Assembly: GCA_964486145.1 (NCBI GenBank)
Contig: CAZAMT010000006.1
Location: 1 to 42,955 of the forward strand
Reading direction: 5' to 3'
From: CAZAMT01 sp964486145
GTDB taxonomy: Bacteria; Bacteroidota; Bacteroidia; Bacteroidales; JAAAOM01
Length of the DNA: 42,955 nucleotides
The notes below the pieces were generated by a model that searched no databases, was not told where the DNA came from, and saw only the letters and a program-made list of their open reading frames with translations. Below are positions 34,739 through 41,898 of the stretch, one piece after another. The position numbers and the translations under genes are program-made. How positions within the stretch are numbered: the first letter of the stretch is position 1; each line of letters opens with the position of its first letter.

Positions 34739-35482
34739 TTATTCGCAAATTTGCTCACTGATTTTACCGAATCTTCTCTCCCTGCTTTGAAAATTTACAA
34801 TGGCTTTGTAGAAATCTTCCCTTCTAAAATCAGGCCAAAGTGTATCTGTGAAATACAATTCTGCGTATGCAATCTGCCACAACAGAAAATTGCTGATTCG
34901 ATACTCTCCACTGGTACGTATGAGTAATTCGGGATCAGGCAGGTTACAGGTAGTTAAGTATTTATTAAAGGAGGTGTCACAAATTTCATTTATATTCATT
35001 TTATTATCCACCACATCGCTGGCAATATTTCTTATAGCGTTTATCATTTCCCATCTTCCGCTGTAACTTAATGCCAGAATAAGCTTTAATCCGTCATTTA
35101 ATGATGTTTCATCAATTACTTTGTTTAGTTGATTGGCCACTTTTTCAGGCAGGCTTGTTAAATCTCCGATGGCTTTAAGCTGTACGTTGTTATCAAGCAA
35201 CGTCTTTTTTTCGGAATTCAATGTGGAAACCAACAGAGCCATGAGGGCATCGATTTCTGTTCTTGGCCGGTTCCAGTTTTCAGTTGAGAAGGCATAGAGT
35301 GTAAGGTAGTCCAGCCCCAGTTCGGCAGCAGCTTCCACAGTATCCCGAACTGCTTTAACTCCATTTTGATGACCGAATATTCGCTGATTTCCCTTTTGTT
35401 TTGCCCATCTGCCATTGCCGTCCATTATAATGGCAACATGCCCGGGCAACCTATCCATTTTGATTTTATCTTTAAAAGACAT
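34739..35482 (-). CDS. uppS: Isoprenyl (undecaprenyl) diphosphate synthase
   Basis: Cis-prenyltransferase making the C55 undecaprenyl-PP carrier for peptidoglycan and surface glycans. Motifs: HVAIIMDGNGRWAKQKG with the catalytic Asp (about 16-32), LDYLTLYAFSTENWNRP (about 59-75), and DPELLIRTSGEYRISNFLLW plus AELYFTDTLWPDF near the end. Length 247 aa is typical. It lies 10 bp after the PorG-like gene and 1 bp before bamA, so the group is an operon. Confidence 0.96.
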   Translation of the reverse strand: MSFKDKIKMDRLPGHVAIIMDGNGRWAKQKGNQRIFGHQNGVKAVRDTVEAAAELGLDYLTLYAFSTENWNRPRTEIDALMALLVSTLNSEKKTLLDNNVQLKAIGDLTSLPEKVANQLNKVIDETSLNDGLKLILALSYSGRWEMINAIRNIASDVVDNKMNINEICDTSFNKYLTTCNLPDPELLIRTSGEYRISNFLLWQIAYAELYFTDTLWPDFRREDFYKAIVNFQSRERRFGKISEQICE

Positions 35483-35492
35483 ACGCGAGGTA

Positions 35493-36155
35493 TCAATTAT
35501 TTAAATAAGCCGGACAATTTTCTGCAAATTTAAAAAACTTATAGGTAATAAAAAGGCCGATAAAGGAATACCAATCATTATTATGTATAACAGAGGACTC
35601 TACAGGATCGTTAAAATTTGTTAATCCATCCACATTATCGTTAAATGTCTTCCTGAATGTCCATTCCGATCCGGCACTCATTCGATCAGTCAGGTTAATT
35701 TTAAACCCGATACCAAACGGAATGGTCGGATGGCTGTTAGCCCCGACGTTTGAACTTAATACCGAGCTGTATCCAAGTCCGGCACTGAGATAGGTAGTGA
35801 AATCATATTTTTTTTTGGTAGGCAGGTAAGGCAAATAATTAAATTCAAATTGTACAGAAGCATCAAGTAAACTGGTTGAAAAGCTTTTTTGCTGAAATTG
35901 GGGATAATTGTTATTGATATCAGCACCTTTGATGTTCGAATAGTATAAATTACCTCGAATGGAATACCGCTTGTTAAGATTGTATCGGTACAATCCCCCG
36001 AAGGCATATGAATTGTTCTGAAACGGTACCAGTGGGTTTAGATCACCAAGGTAAAAAGTTGAACCCCCAAATACACCAATATCGGCATTTGGTTGTGCAA
36101 ATGAAGGCGTTGCGAAAAACGCTAGCAGAAGTATGATGCCCTTTGTTTTTTTCAT
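35493..36155 (-). CDS. PorG-like DUF6089 outer-membrane protein (type IX secretion)
   Basis: From ATG 36155 the protein begins MKKTKGIILLLAFFATPSFAQ, a signal peptide; a TTG reading from 36176 overlaps the -7 box and is rejected. The mature part shows the DUF6089 form, with ADIGVFGGSTFYLGDLNP at the start, aromatic-rich barrel strands and a CPAYLNN end. PorG of the T9SS belongs to this family and the gene commonly lies just before uppS in Bacteroidota, as here. About 220 residues. The specific PorG assignment is by family and position and is not certain. It probably supports the outer-membrane part of the T9SS. Confidence 0.75.
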   Translation of the reverse strand: MKKTKGIILLLAFFATPSFAQPNADIGVFGGSTFYLGDLNPLVPFQNNSYAFGGLYRYNLNKRYSIRGNLYYSNIKGADINNNYPQFQQKSFSTSLLDASVQFEFNYLPYLPTKKKYDFTTYLSAGLGYSSVLSSNVGANSHPTIPFGIGFKINLTDRMSAGSEWTFRKTFNDNVDGLTNFNDPVESSVIHNNDWYSFIGLFITYKFFKFAENCPAYLNN

Positions 36156-36173
36156 GTTAACTATAACGGAGGG

Positions 36174-36181
36174 CAAATATA
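36174..36181 (-). promoter_or_regulatory. -7 promoter box (TATATTTG) for the PorG-uppS-bamA operon
   Basis: The minus-strand TATATTTG is a full TAnnTTTG match, starting transcription near 36168, a short distance before ATG 36155. It lies almost inside the end of the upstream DUF6089 gene (stop at 36187). Confidence 0.55.
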
Positions 36182-36186
36182 GAATA

Positions 36187-36951
36187 TTATCTGAACAATA
36201 TTGGTCTTCCTCTTCTATCTGTTCTGGCCTTGTAAATGAAGGTCAGATTGGTGAAGTAATAAATATCATTGTTTTTTGAAAAAGTTGTTGAAAATCCTTC
36301 AAGATAATCGGATAGAGTGTATCTTCCTCCCAGTTCAAACCCCAGAGATATTTGGTCATCAATCGTATATTTTAGACCCAACCCCACTGGTAACGTTAAA
36401 TTAAATTTGGAATAACCATCAACAATGTGCCACTCATGAGCTAATTGGGATGGAGGTCCTTCAAGGGATGGATTAAAATAAATTCCACCCAGTCCCCCAA
36501 AAGCGTAGGCGGCAATTTTCGCGTAATTGTTGATCATCCCACGCCTGTTAAAAACAGCGGAGGATTTTAAACGTCTGTCTTCTCTCAAAAAATAATATTC
36601 ATACTGTACGGAAGATTCAATTAATGTTGTTTTAAAACTTAATTCCCGATGTTCATTTTTTGAGCCATCATCACTTCCTGATCCTATACCATACACAATA
36701 TTGAGTTTTACAGCCATATCTTCTTCAATTTTATACCGGATACCGGCATAAAAAGAAGGCCGTGTCTGATCTATTTCAATATCTTTAAGTCCAAACAGGT
36801 TGGATTGATCAGCGGTACCGCCAATATCTCCAAAAACATTTGTGGTACCAAACCCCAGTATTCCTTCATATCGACGTAATTTCCAACGCTGGGCATCAAC
36901 AGCAGTTATCAAAAAAGTGGTAAAAACAAAAGCTAGTAAAATCTTTTTCAT
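36187..36951 (-). CDS. DUF6089-like outer-membrane barrel protein (PorG-like paralogue)
   Basis: From ATG 36951: signal peptide MKKILLAFVFTTFLITAVDAQ, then RWKLRRYEGILGFGTTNVFGDIGGTAD, a variant of the N-terminal strand and turn of the neighbouring protein. About eight barrel strands follow (SFYAGIRYKIEEDMAVKLNIVYG, FNLTLPVGLGLKYTIDDQISLGFELGGRY, IYYFTNLTFIYKA). 254 residues. The strand order and the NVFGDIGG turn suggest it shares ancestry with DUF6089/PorG, but it is longer and lacks the CPAY end. Role unknown. It is just upstream of the PorG-like gene and has its own promoter. Confidence 0.65.
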   Translation of the reverse strand: MKKILLAFVFTTFLITAVDAQRWKLRRYEGILGFGTTNVFGDIGGTADQSNLFGLKDIEIDQTRPSFYAGIRYKIEEDMAVKLNIVYGIGSGSDDGSKNEHRELSFKTTLIESSVQYEYYFLREDRRLKSSAVFNRRGMINNYAKIAAYAFGGLGGIYFNPSLEGPPSQLAHEWHIVDGYSKFNLTLPVGLGLKYTIDDQISLGFELGGRYTLSDYLEGFSTTFSKNNDIYYFTNLTFIYKARTDRRGRPILFR

Positions 36952-36975
36952 GTTATACGATGGCTTGATTGATTT

Positions 36976-37007
36976 CAAAATTAACAATAACCTTAAATTT
37001 AACCAAA
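36976..37007 (-). promoter_or_regulatory. Full promoter (TTTG, 20 bp, TAATTTTG) for the DUF6089-like gene
   Basis: On the minus strand a -33 TTTG (37007-37004) is followed after 20 bp by TAATTTTG (36983-36976), the best complete Bacteroidota promoter in the window. Transcription should begin near 36969, 18 nt before the ATG at 36951. Confidence 0.65.
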
Positions 37008-37077
37008 ACTATTTGATAAATTACAACTCTTAAAACAAAAAATAGTTTACGGCATTCATAACTAAAATGTTTTTGCA

Positions 37078-37956
37078 TCAATTTCGTTTATCTACACCCC
37101 ACATGAGTTTGTTCCGAATGGTTTTGTAAAATGTATTTGTATGGAGTTTTAGCATACGTATGGAAAAATCGGCTTTTTTTAGTTTTATTTCTACCAACCT
37201 GCTCAATGAAGCCGTTCGATTATCTACCGTTACCAGAAATTTATCTGCTCTTCCATCCATTTTAAGAGTTATTTCAACATTATCAGGAATCAGGATGGGC
37301 CTTACGGTTAAGTTATGTGAAGCAATGGGGGCGATAATAAAGTTGTTGCAATCCGGTTCGATAATGGGGCCGCCAACACTCATGGCATAGGCTGTTGAAC
37401 CAGTGGGTGTGGAGACGATAAGGCCATCGGTCCAGTATGAGTTAAGAAATTCATCATTGATATACGTGTGAACGGTAATCATGGATGAATCCTTTTTTTG
37501 TATGGTTACCTCGTTTAAGCCATAAGGAAATTCATGAAATATGTCGGAAGGTGAGGTCAAATGAATGAGCGAACGATGTTCATATGTAAATTTATTTGAT
37601 AAAATTTCATTAATGGATTCTGTAATGCTTTCTTTTGATATGTTGGCCAGAAATCCCAGTCGACCGGAGTTCAATCCAACAATGGGGATGTTTGAATCCT
37701 GCGCGATTCCAACAGCTTCGAGAAATGTTCCATCACCACCAATACTGATCATAAAATCAGTTTTTTTAGATAAATCTCCGGAGGAGGTGAAAAAACCAGA
37801 AGGCTCGCAGATGAGATCGGTATCTCTATTAATAAAATCAAAGAATGGCTGATAAAGAAAAATTTCCGCTCCTTCGCGGTTTAATTCCCGAAAAAGCTCT
37901 TCAATAAAAGGGATAAAACTCTGATTAAATGACTTGCCGTAGATACTTATTTTCAT
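37078..37956 (-). CDS. nadK: NAD kinase
   Basis: Phosphorylates NAD to NADP in the cytoplasm. It has the GGDGT motif in ISIGGDGTFLEAVG (about 72-85), the NE/D motif GLNEVTIQKKD (about 147-157), and STPTGSTAYAMSVGGPII (about 181-198), together defining the PPNK fold. The length of 292 aa is standard. A CBS/ACT-like gene lies 78 bp upstream on the same strand and may be co-transcribed. The pairing is common in Bacteroidota, with unknown function. Confidence 0.96.
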   Translation of the reverse strand: MKISIYGKSFNQSFIPFIEELFRELNREGAEIFLYQPFFDFINRDTDLICEPSGFFTSSGDLSKKTDFMISIGGDGTFLEAVGIAQDSNIPIVGLNSGRLGFLANISKESITESINEILSNKFTYEHRSLIHLTSPSDIFHEFPYGLNEVTIQKKDSSMITVHTYINDEFLNSYWTDGLIVSTPTGSTAYAMSVGGPIIEPDCNNFIIAPIASHNLTVRPILIPDNVEITLKMDGRADKFLVTVDNRTASLSRLVEIKLKKADFSIRMLKLHTNTFYKTIRNKLMWGVDKRN

Positions 37957-38034
37957 GAATGAATTGTTGATGCGGTTTTTTAATCAGGCTGAATTTTGAA
38001 ATATTACTGTGTCGATCATTTTTCAATAAATGGA

Positions 38035-38700
38035 TCAAATGCTCAGGTATTTCATGAAAGCTTCATACCTGTTGTCAAAGAGATTCTCAAGTTCTTCATC
38101 ATGCATGTACGATGCTTTTATTTTGTAATTGTATCTTTCAAATGTCTGCATGATGGAAGTGATATCTGTTCGATTAATTTTCAATGTTAGTTCAAGAAGG
38201 GCTGAATTTTCATAGGATTTTACATACAAGCTTAAGATTTTTGCATCGTTGCTTTCAACTATTTGTGATACCTGCGATAAGTAATAGTCATTCTGGTTTA
38301 GTTCAAGCACCAGAATACCGCCGGGTTGGTTTAACGCTGACAACTGGGCAATGTAATCAATCAGGTCATTCGTGGTAACTACCCCATTGTATTGCTTCTC
38401 ATTGTTAAGGACAGGGACTACCGATAATTTAAGACGTGACGCAATTTCAATAACTTCAAAAATATGTTGCTCCTGGAAAACAAAAGGACTAATCAACGAC
38501 AGTTTATGATTGCCAATGGGCTCATCGGCCATATTTAAATCATAAATATCTTTGTCGGAAATCAATCCCAAAAACTCATTGTTATTGATTATGGGCAAAT
38601 GAGATATCCGAAATATATCCATCCAGTATAGTGCCTTTAACCCACTATCTGAGGTTTTCAGAGAAGGCACCACGTCTGATATCAATTCTTTTGCCAGCAT
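38035..38700 (-). CDS. CBS-domain protein with ACT-like C-terminus
   Basis: A 221-residue soluble protein. A tandem CBS pair (about 1-125) contains DVVPSLKTSDSGLKALYWMD, ISHLPIINNNEFLGLISDKDI and VVPVLNNEKQYNGVVTTNDLI. An ACT-like domain (about 125-200) has PGGILVLELNQNDYYLSQVSQIVESNDAKILSL. CBS pairs bind adenine nucleotides and ACT domains bind amino acids or related ligands, so a ligand-sensing regulator is likely. It lies 78 bp ahead of nadK on the same strand, so it may sense NAD(P) or ATP status for it; this is inference. A strong -7 box lies 41-48 bp upstream of its ATG and overlaps the pdxJ promoter region. Confidence 0.85.
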   Translation of the reverse strand: MLAKELISDVVPSLKTSDSGLKALYWMDIFRISHLPIINNNEFLGLISDKDIYDLNMADEPIGNHKLSLISPFVFQEQHIFEVIEIASRLKLSVVPVLNNEKQYNGVVTTNDLIDYIAQLSALNQPGGILVLELNQNDYYLSQVSQIVESNDAKILSLYVKSYENSALLELTLKINRTDITSIMQTFERYNYKIKASYMHDEELENLFDNRYEAFMKYLSI

Positions 38701-38727
38701 ATCGTTTCCTTAATGGTTTAAATCATT

Positions 38728-38748
38728 TACTTTTGTATGTCAAATATA
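38728..38748. promoter_or_regulatory. Two face-to-face -7 boxes between the CBS-nadK and pdxJ genes
   Basis: Plus-strand TACTTTTG (38728-38735) serves pdxJ. Minus-strand TATATTTG (38748-38741) serves the CBS gene. Both match TAnnTTTG and lie 5 bp apart, so each predicted transcript start falls within or beside the other's box, and the two cannot easily fire together. The plus box places the pdxJ start at 38757. Confidence 0.6.
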
Positions 38749-38756
38749 ATACCAAC

Positions 38757-39470
38757 ATGACCAGATTAAGTGTAAATATAAACAAAATAGCTACAATACG
38801 AAACTCACGTGGTGGAAATATCCCGGATGTTTTCAGAGCATCCCAAAGATGTGAGGAATACGGGGCCCAGGGAATTACAGTTCACCCCCGACCAGATGAA
38901 AGACATATCAGGTACAGCGATGTCAGGCAGATACGTCCCGCCTTGATAACGGAGTTTAACATCGAAGGATATCCATCTGAAAAGTTTATAGAACTTGTAT
39001 TGGAAGTTGTTCCGGATCAGGTAACATTGGTGCCGGATCCGCCCAATGCCCTTACTTCCAATCAGGGATGGGAAATTGAACCCAATAAGAAATTTCTGAA
39101 AGAGGTCGTTGAGAGGTTTCATTCCAGAAACATTCGCACATCTTTGTTTGTGGAAACCGATACAGAAAATATTAAACGGGCAGCAGATACCGGAACAAAC
39201 AGGATTGAACTATATACCGAACCATATGCATCGGGTTTTCCAACAAACAACGAAAAAGCAGTGGAACCATTTGTGCGAGCGGCTGTTGCGGCAGATGCTG
39301 CAGGACTTGAAATCAATGCAGGGCATGATTTAAACCTGGATAACCTCAAATATTTTTGCACACATGTACCAGAGGTAAAAGAAGTTTCAATTGGCCATGC
39401 ACTAATATCGGATGCCCTGTATTTTGGATTGGAAAGAACTATTCAACTGTATTTAAACGAATTAAAATAA
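38757..39470 (+). CDS. pdxJ: Pyridoxine 5'-phosphate synthase
   Basis: Condenses 1-deoxyxylulose-5-phosphate with aminoacetone phosphate to pyridoxine 5'-phosphate. TIM-barrel motifs: RLSVNINKIATIRNSRGGN at the start, ITVHPRPDERHIRYSDV (about 49-65), VTLVPDPPNALTSNQGWEI (the Bacteroidota form of the loop usually reading VPEKR), INAGHDLNLDN (about 188-198) and SIGHALISDALYFGLE. ATG 38757 is chosen because a -7 box lies at 38728-38735; an upstream reading to 38631 runs through the CBS gene region. 237 aa. It is directly followed by a hydrolase gene with no gap. Confidence 0.95.
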   Translation: MTRLSVNINKIATIRNSRGGNIPDVFRASQRCEEYGAQGITVHPRPDERHIRYSDVRQIRPALITEFNIEGYPSEKFIELVLEVVPDQVTLVPDPPNALTSNQGWEIEPNKKFLKEVVERFHSRNIRTSLFVETDTENIKRAADTGTNRIELYTEPYASGFPTNNEKAVEPFVRAAVAADAAGLEINAGHDLNLDNLKYFCTHVPEVKEVSIGHALISDALYFGLERTIQLYLNELK

Positions 39471-40286
39471 ATGGAACTGGCTTATAAAAGGTTTGGTGAT
39501 GGAGAACCGCTCATCATTCTTCATGGTTTATATGGTTCATCCGATAACTGGATGAGGATTGGTAAAAAAGTGTCAGAAAAAGGATTTGAGGTATTTCTTG
39601 TTGATCTCAGAAATCATGGGGATTCGGGTTTTGAAGACAGCCATACCTACGAAGATATGACAAAAGACCTGTTTACATTTTGTTATCATCATGATATAAA
39701 AACACCTGTTGTTTTGGGACATTCCATGGGGGGGAAGGCAGCTATGTTTTTTGCAGCAAAATATCCTGATATTGTTAAAAAGCTGGTGGTTATTGATATT
39801 TCACCAAGAGGCTACAAAACCTCCGATAATGCTTCGAAAACGGTGGATCACGCGCGTATCATTGAAACAATGAAAAATTTGGATCTCAACGAGATTCAAA
39901 ACCGCACCGATGCACAAAAAATCCTTTTAAAAAGTATTCCCAGTAAACCGGTCGTACAGTTTTTACTTAAAAATCTGACAAGAGATAAACAAAAAAACTT
40001 TGTTTGGAAACTAAATTTAGAAGTACTGGCAAGGGATCTACCTAAAATAATGAAAGGTTTATCCAAAGCAGATACATCAAATAAACAATTGCTTGATGAA
40101 GTGCCCGTACTGTTTATCAAAGGTGAAAAATCAGGTTATATCTCGAGTGAAGATCATTCCTTAATAAATGAAATCTTTGGGAATTCAAAAATAATTAGCA
40201 TTTCCGGTGCAGGTCACTGGGTGCATGCAGAGCAGCCAGAAGAATTTATGAAACACATCCTCAATTTTATTGGTGATAAAATGTAA
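39471..40286 (+). CDS. Alpha/beta hydrolase (YbfF-like esterase)
   Basis: A 271-residue cytoplasmic alpha/beta hydrolase. It shows LIILHGLYGSSDNW (about 14-27; HG oxyanion), the nucleophile VLGHSMGGKAA with Ser85, a likely acid near VLFIKGEKSGYI, and the histidine in GAGHWVHAEQPEEF near residue 245. The LRNHGDSG pattern resembles YbfF, an acyl-CoA/ester hydrolase. It begins immediately after the pdxJ stop codon, so it is translated from the same message. The substrate is unknown. A field of hairpins follows its 3' end. Confidence 0.9.
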   Translation: MELAYKRFGDGEPLIILHGLYGSSDNWMRIGKKVSEKGFEVFLVDLRNHGDSGFEDSHTYEDMTKDLFTFCYHHDIKTPVVLGHSMGGKAAMFFAAKYPDIVKKLVVIDISPRGYKTSDNASKTVDHARIIETMKNLDLNEIQNRTDAQKILLKSIPSKPVVQFLLKNLTRDKQKNFVWKLNLEVLARDLPKIMKGLSKADTSNKQLLDEVPVLFIKGEKSGYISSEDHSLINEIFGNSKIISISGAGHWVHAEQPEEFMKHILNFIGDKM

Positions 40287-40510
40287 ATATGGTCACGTGG
40301 GCAATGTTTTCCTGTTAAAAAACAGGTGGAAGTGATTTAACCCGAATAATTACAGAATTATTCCTGTCTCTGACAGCGACTAAGATTCAGTAAAGCTTTT
40401 TTAAAAAGTTAAACTTCCCCGAAACAGGTTCGGGACGGGTTATCTAAGTCGGGATTAACCTGCATTTCATTCATTACAAACAAAATTTATAAATAATGCA
40501 AGTTAAAATG
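40287..40510. other. 224-bp convergent intergenic region with a hairpin cluster
   Basis: It lies between the hydrolase (plus) and the exonuclease (minus), which converge. Four hairpins: CCTGTT/AACAGG (40311-40326), GAATAATT/AATTATTC with loop ACAG (40344-40363), CTGTC/GACAG (40364-40376), CCCGAA/TTCGGG (40418-40434). A weaker GGTTA/TAACC pair follows near 40440-40460. They may act as bidirectional terminators. No gene is seen. Confidence 0.6.
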
Positions 40511-41239
40511 TTACTTGTCAATGGTTACAATTTCAATGTTATGTTTATCAATAAGTGGATGTGTATTTAATTTTAAAAATAGCTGTGTAAGTGCAATAAC
40601 ATCTTGCTCACAGTAACTTGCAATTTTTTTCAGGTCTTTGTATTTCCAGTAGGTTTCATTCACCATGCTGCCATCCATTTCTTCTTTGGGTGAATCAATT
40701 CCAAATATCTCAGTAAGTAATTCAAGGGATGTGAATTTTTTTCCGTCCCCGAATTTCCAGAGCTCCATGGTATCCAGAAACGTCACTTCCCATGGTTTTT
40801 TGCCTCCCACATCCAGAATTTCAGGTAGTTTAATGTTGTTAATGAGCATTCGGCGAGCAATGTAAGGAAAATCAAATTCTTTTCCATTATGCCCGCACAG
40901 ATAGAGTTCTCTTCCTTTCGAAAACATCAAAAGATATTCTTTGAACTTTTGTAATATGGCTGTCTCTTCATCATCATAGATGGATGCAACTTTTAGGGTT
41001 ATCTGGCCTTCTTTTTCCCGAATAACTCCCATTGATATACAAACAACCTTTCCAAATTCCGCATAAATTCCAGCCCGACGGTATAGCTCATCAGAGGTTT
41101 CATTGTTTTTTTTAATAAACTGAGCCTTTTTAAGCCAGAGTTTTTGAATTTTTTGAGGTACTTCATCGAATGACGAATACTGTGGTACCGTTTCAATATC
41201 AAGAAAAAGGATACTTTTTAGTGGTACGTGTTCTACCAT
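40511..41239 (-). CDS. PolB-like 3'-5' exonuclease
   Basis: A 242-residue DnaQ-fold exonuclease of the PolB-exo-like type. Exo I is ILFLDIETVPQ (Asp14, Glu16), Exo II is in LCGHNGKEFDFPYIARRM (Asp, about 122), and Exo III is KIASYCEQDVIALTQLF (Asp, about 217), which together bind two metals, so it should be active on nucleic acid. It has no polymerase domain. A role in DNA or RNA trimming or repair is likely but not defined. It begins 11 bp after the end of the udk remnant and so was probably its operon partner. Confidence 0.9.
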   Translation of the reverse strand: MVEHVPLKSILFLDIETVPQYSSFDEVPQKIQKLWLKKAQFIKKNNETSDELYRRAGIYAEFGKVVCISMGVIREKEGQITLKVASIYDDEETAILQKFKEYLLMFSKGRELYLCGHNGKEFDFPYIARRMLINNIKLPEILDVGGKKPWEVTFLDTMELWKFGDGKKFTSLELLTEIFGIDSPKEEMDGSMVNETYWKYKDLKKIASYCEQDVIALTQLFLKLNTHPLIDKHNIEIVTIDK

Positions 41240-41250
41240 GATTTGAAAAA

Positions 41251-41527
41251 TTAAAATTCGGTGATCAATGCATGTATCCGCTTTAACGCAATATCCATAT
41301 CTTTGTTATCAACGATATGGTCAGTAATTTTAGCATTGGGAGCTACAAAGCGGTTATGCATGGGTAAGAACTCGTCATAAAACCTTTGTATTACTTTTTT
41401 TGTGGATCGTTCTCTTTCAGCACAATCACGTTCAATAATTCTTTGTAAACGTTATTTTTTGAATCAATTTTGTTGCTATGGTTGTTTTTCCTGATCCTGA
41501 GCCTCCAATTATACCAATTATCTTCAT
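41251..41527 (-). pseudogene. udk: Uridine kinase remnant with an internal deletion
   Basis: From ATG 41527 the minus strand encodes MKIIGIIGGSGSGKTTIATK and about 11 further residues, then a TGA at 41434-41432; GGSGSGKTT is the P-loop of uridine kinase. A second frame (41451 to the TAA at 41253-41251) encodes RLQRIIERDCAERERS, with KPMH-like FLPMHNRFVAPNAKITDHIV and the last helix IALKRIHALITEF, matching the C-terminal third of Udk. The middle (about 120 codons, with the catalytic Asp and uridine site) is missing and the frame shifts at the junction near 41452. It therefore cannot encode a functional kinase. The TAATTTTG box before it is intact. Confidence 0.85.
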
Positions 41528-41556
41528 TTTTTGATTCATCCGTGGAAGAAAACAAT

Positions 41557-41583
41557 TATTTTTGGCATCATAAAACAAAATTA
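41557..41583. promoter_or_regulatory. Face-to-face -7 boxes between the udk remnant and the dabb-manA operon
   Basis: Plus TATTTTTG (41557-41564) faces dabb and minus TAATTTTG (41583-41576) faces udk/exonuclease, 11 bp apart. The plus box has a TTG at 41531-41533 as possible -33. The minus box keeps the downstream exonuclease transcribed through the pseudogene. Each predicted start (about 41571 and 41569) lies within this 27-bp segment. Confidence 0.55.
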
Positions 41584-41589
41584 TTATTT

Positions 41590-41886
41590 ATGGTCAAACA
41601 TATTGTCATGTTTCGTTTGAAATCTTCATTTGAACAGGAAGAAAAGCAAAAGCATTTAAAAACCTTGAAAACACGATTGGATAACCTGGTTCATTTCATT
41701 CCTGAAATTAAACATCTCGAGACCGGAATCAACATTAGCAATTCCCCGGCAGCATATGACCTGGCCCTTTACACCGAGTTCGCGGATGAAGATAAACTTA
41801 ACATATACCGAAAACATCCTGAGCATCAATCTGTTTTGGAATTTATAAAAGAAGTTAAGGAAGATATTGTAGTTGTTGATTATTAA
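41590..41886 (+). CDS. Dabb (stress-responsive alpha-beta barrel) family protein
   Basis: A 98-residue protein beginning MVKHIVMFRLKSSFEQEEKQ, the usual start of the Dabb family, with IPEIKHLETGINISNS, YDLALYTEFADEDKLNIYRKHPEHQSVLEFIKEVKEDIVVVDY. The family forms small dimeric ferredoxin-like barrels, usually of unknown substrate; some are stress-induced or olivetolic-acid-cyclase-like. A longer reading from 41470 crosses the udk promoter and has no family support. It lies 12 bp before manA, likely co-transcribed. Confidence 0.9.
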   Translation: MVKHIVMFRLKSSFEQEEKQKHLKTLKTRLDNLVHFIPEIKHLETGINISNSPAAYDLALYTEFADEDKLNIYRKHPEHQSVLEFIKEVKEDIVVVDY

Positions 41887-41898
41887 AATATACCAACC

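Noticed and set aside
41470..41589. Longer N-terminus for the Dabb protein
   Set aside because: The extension reads through the udk 5' end and the divergent promoters and is absent from the family.
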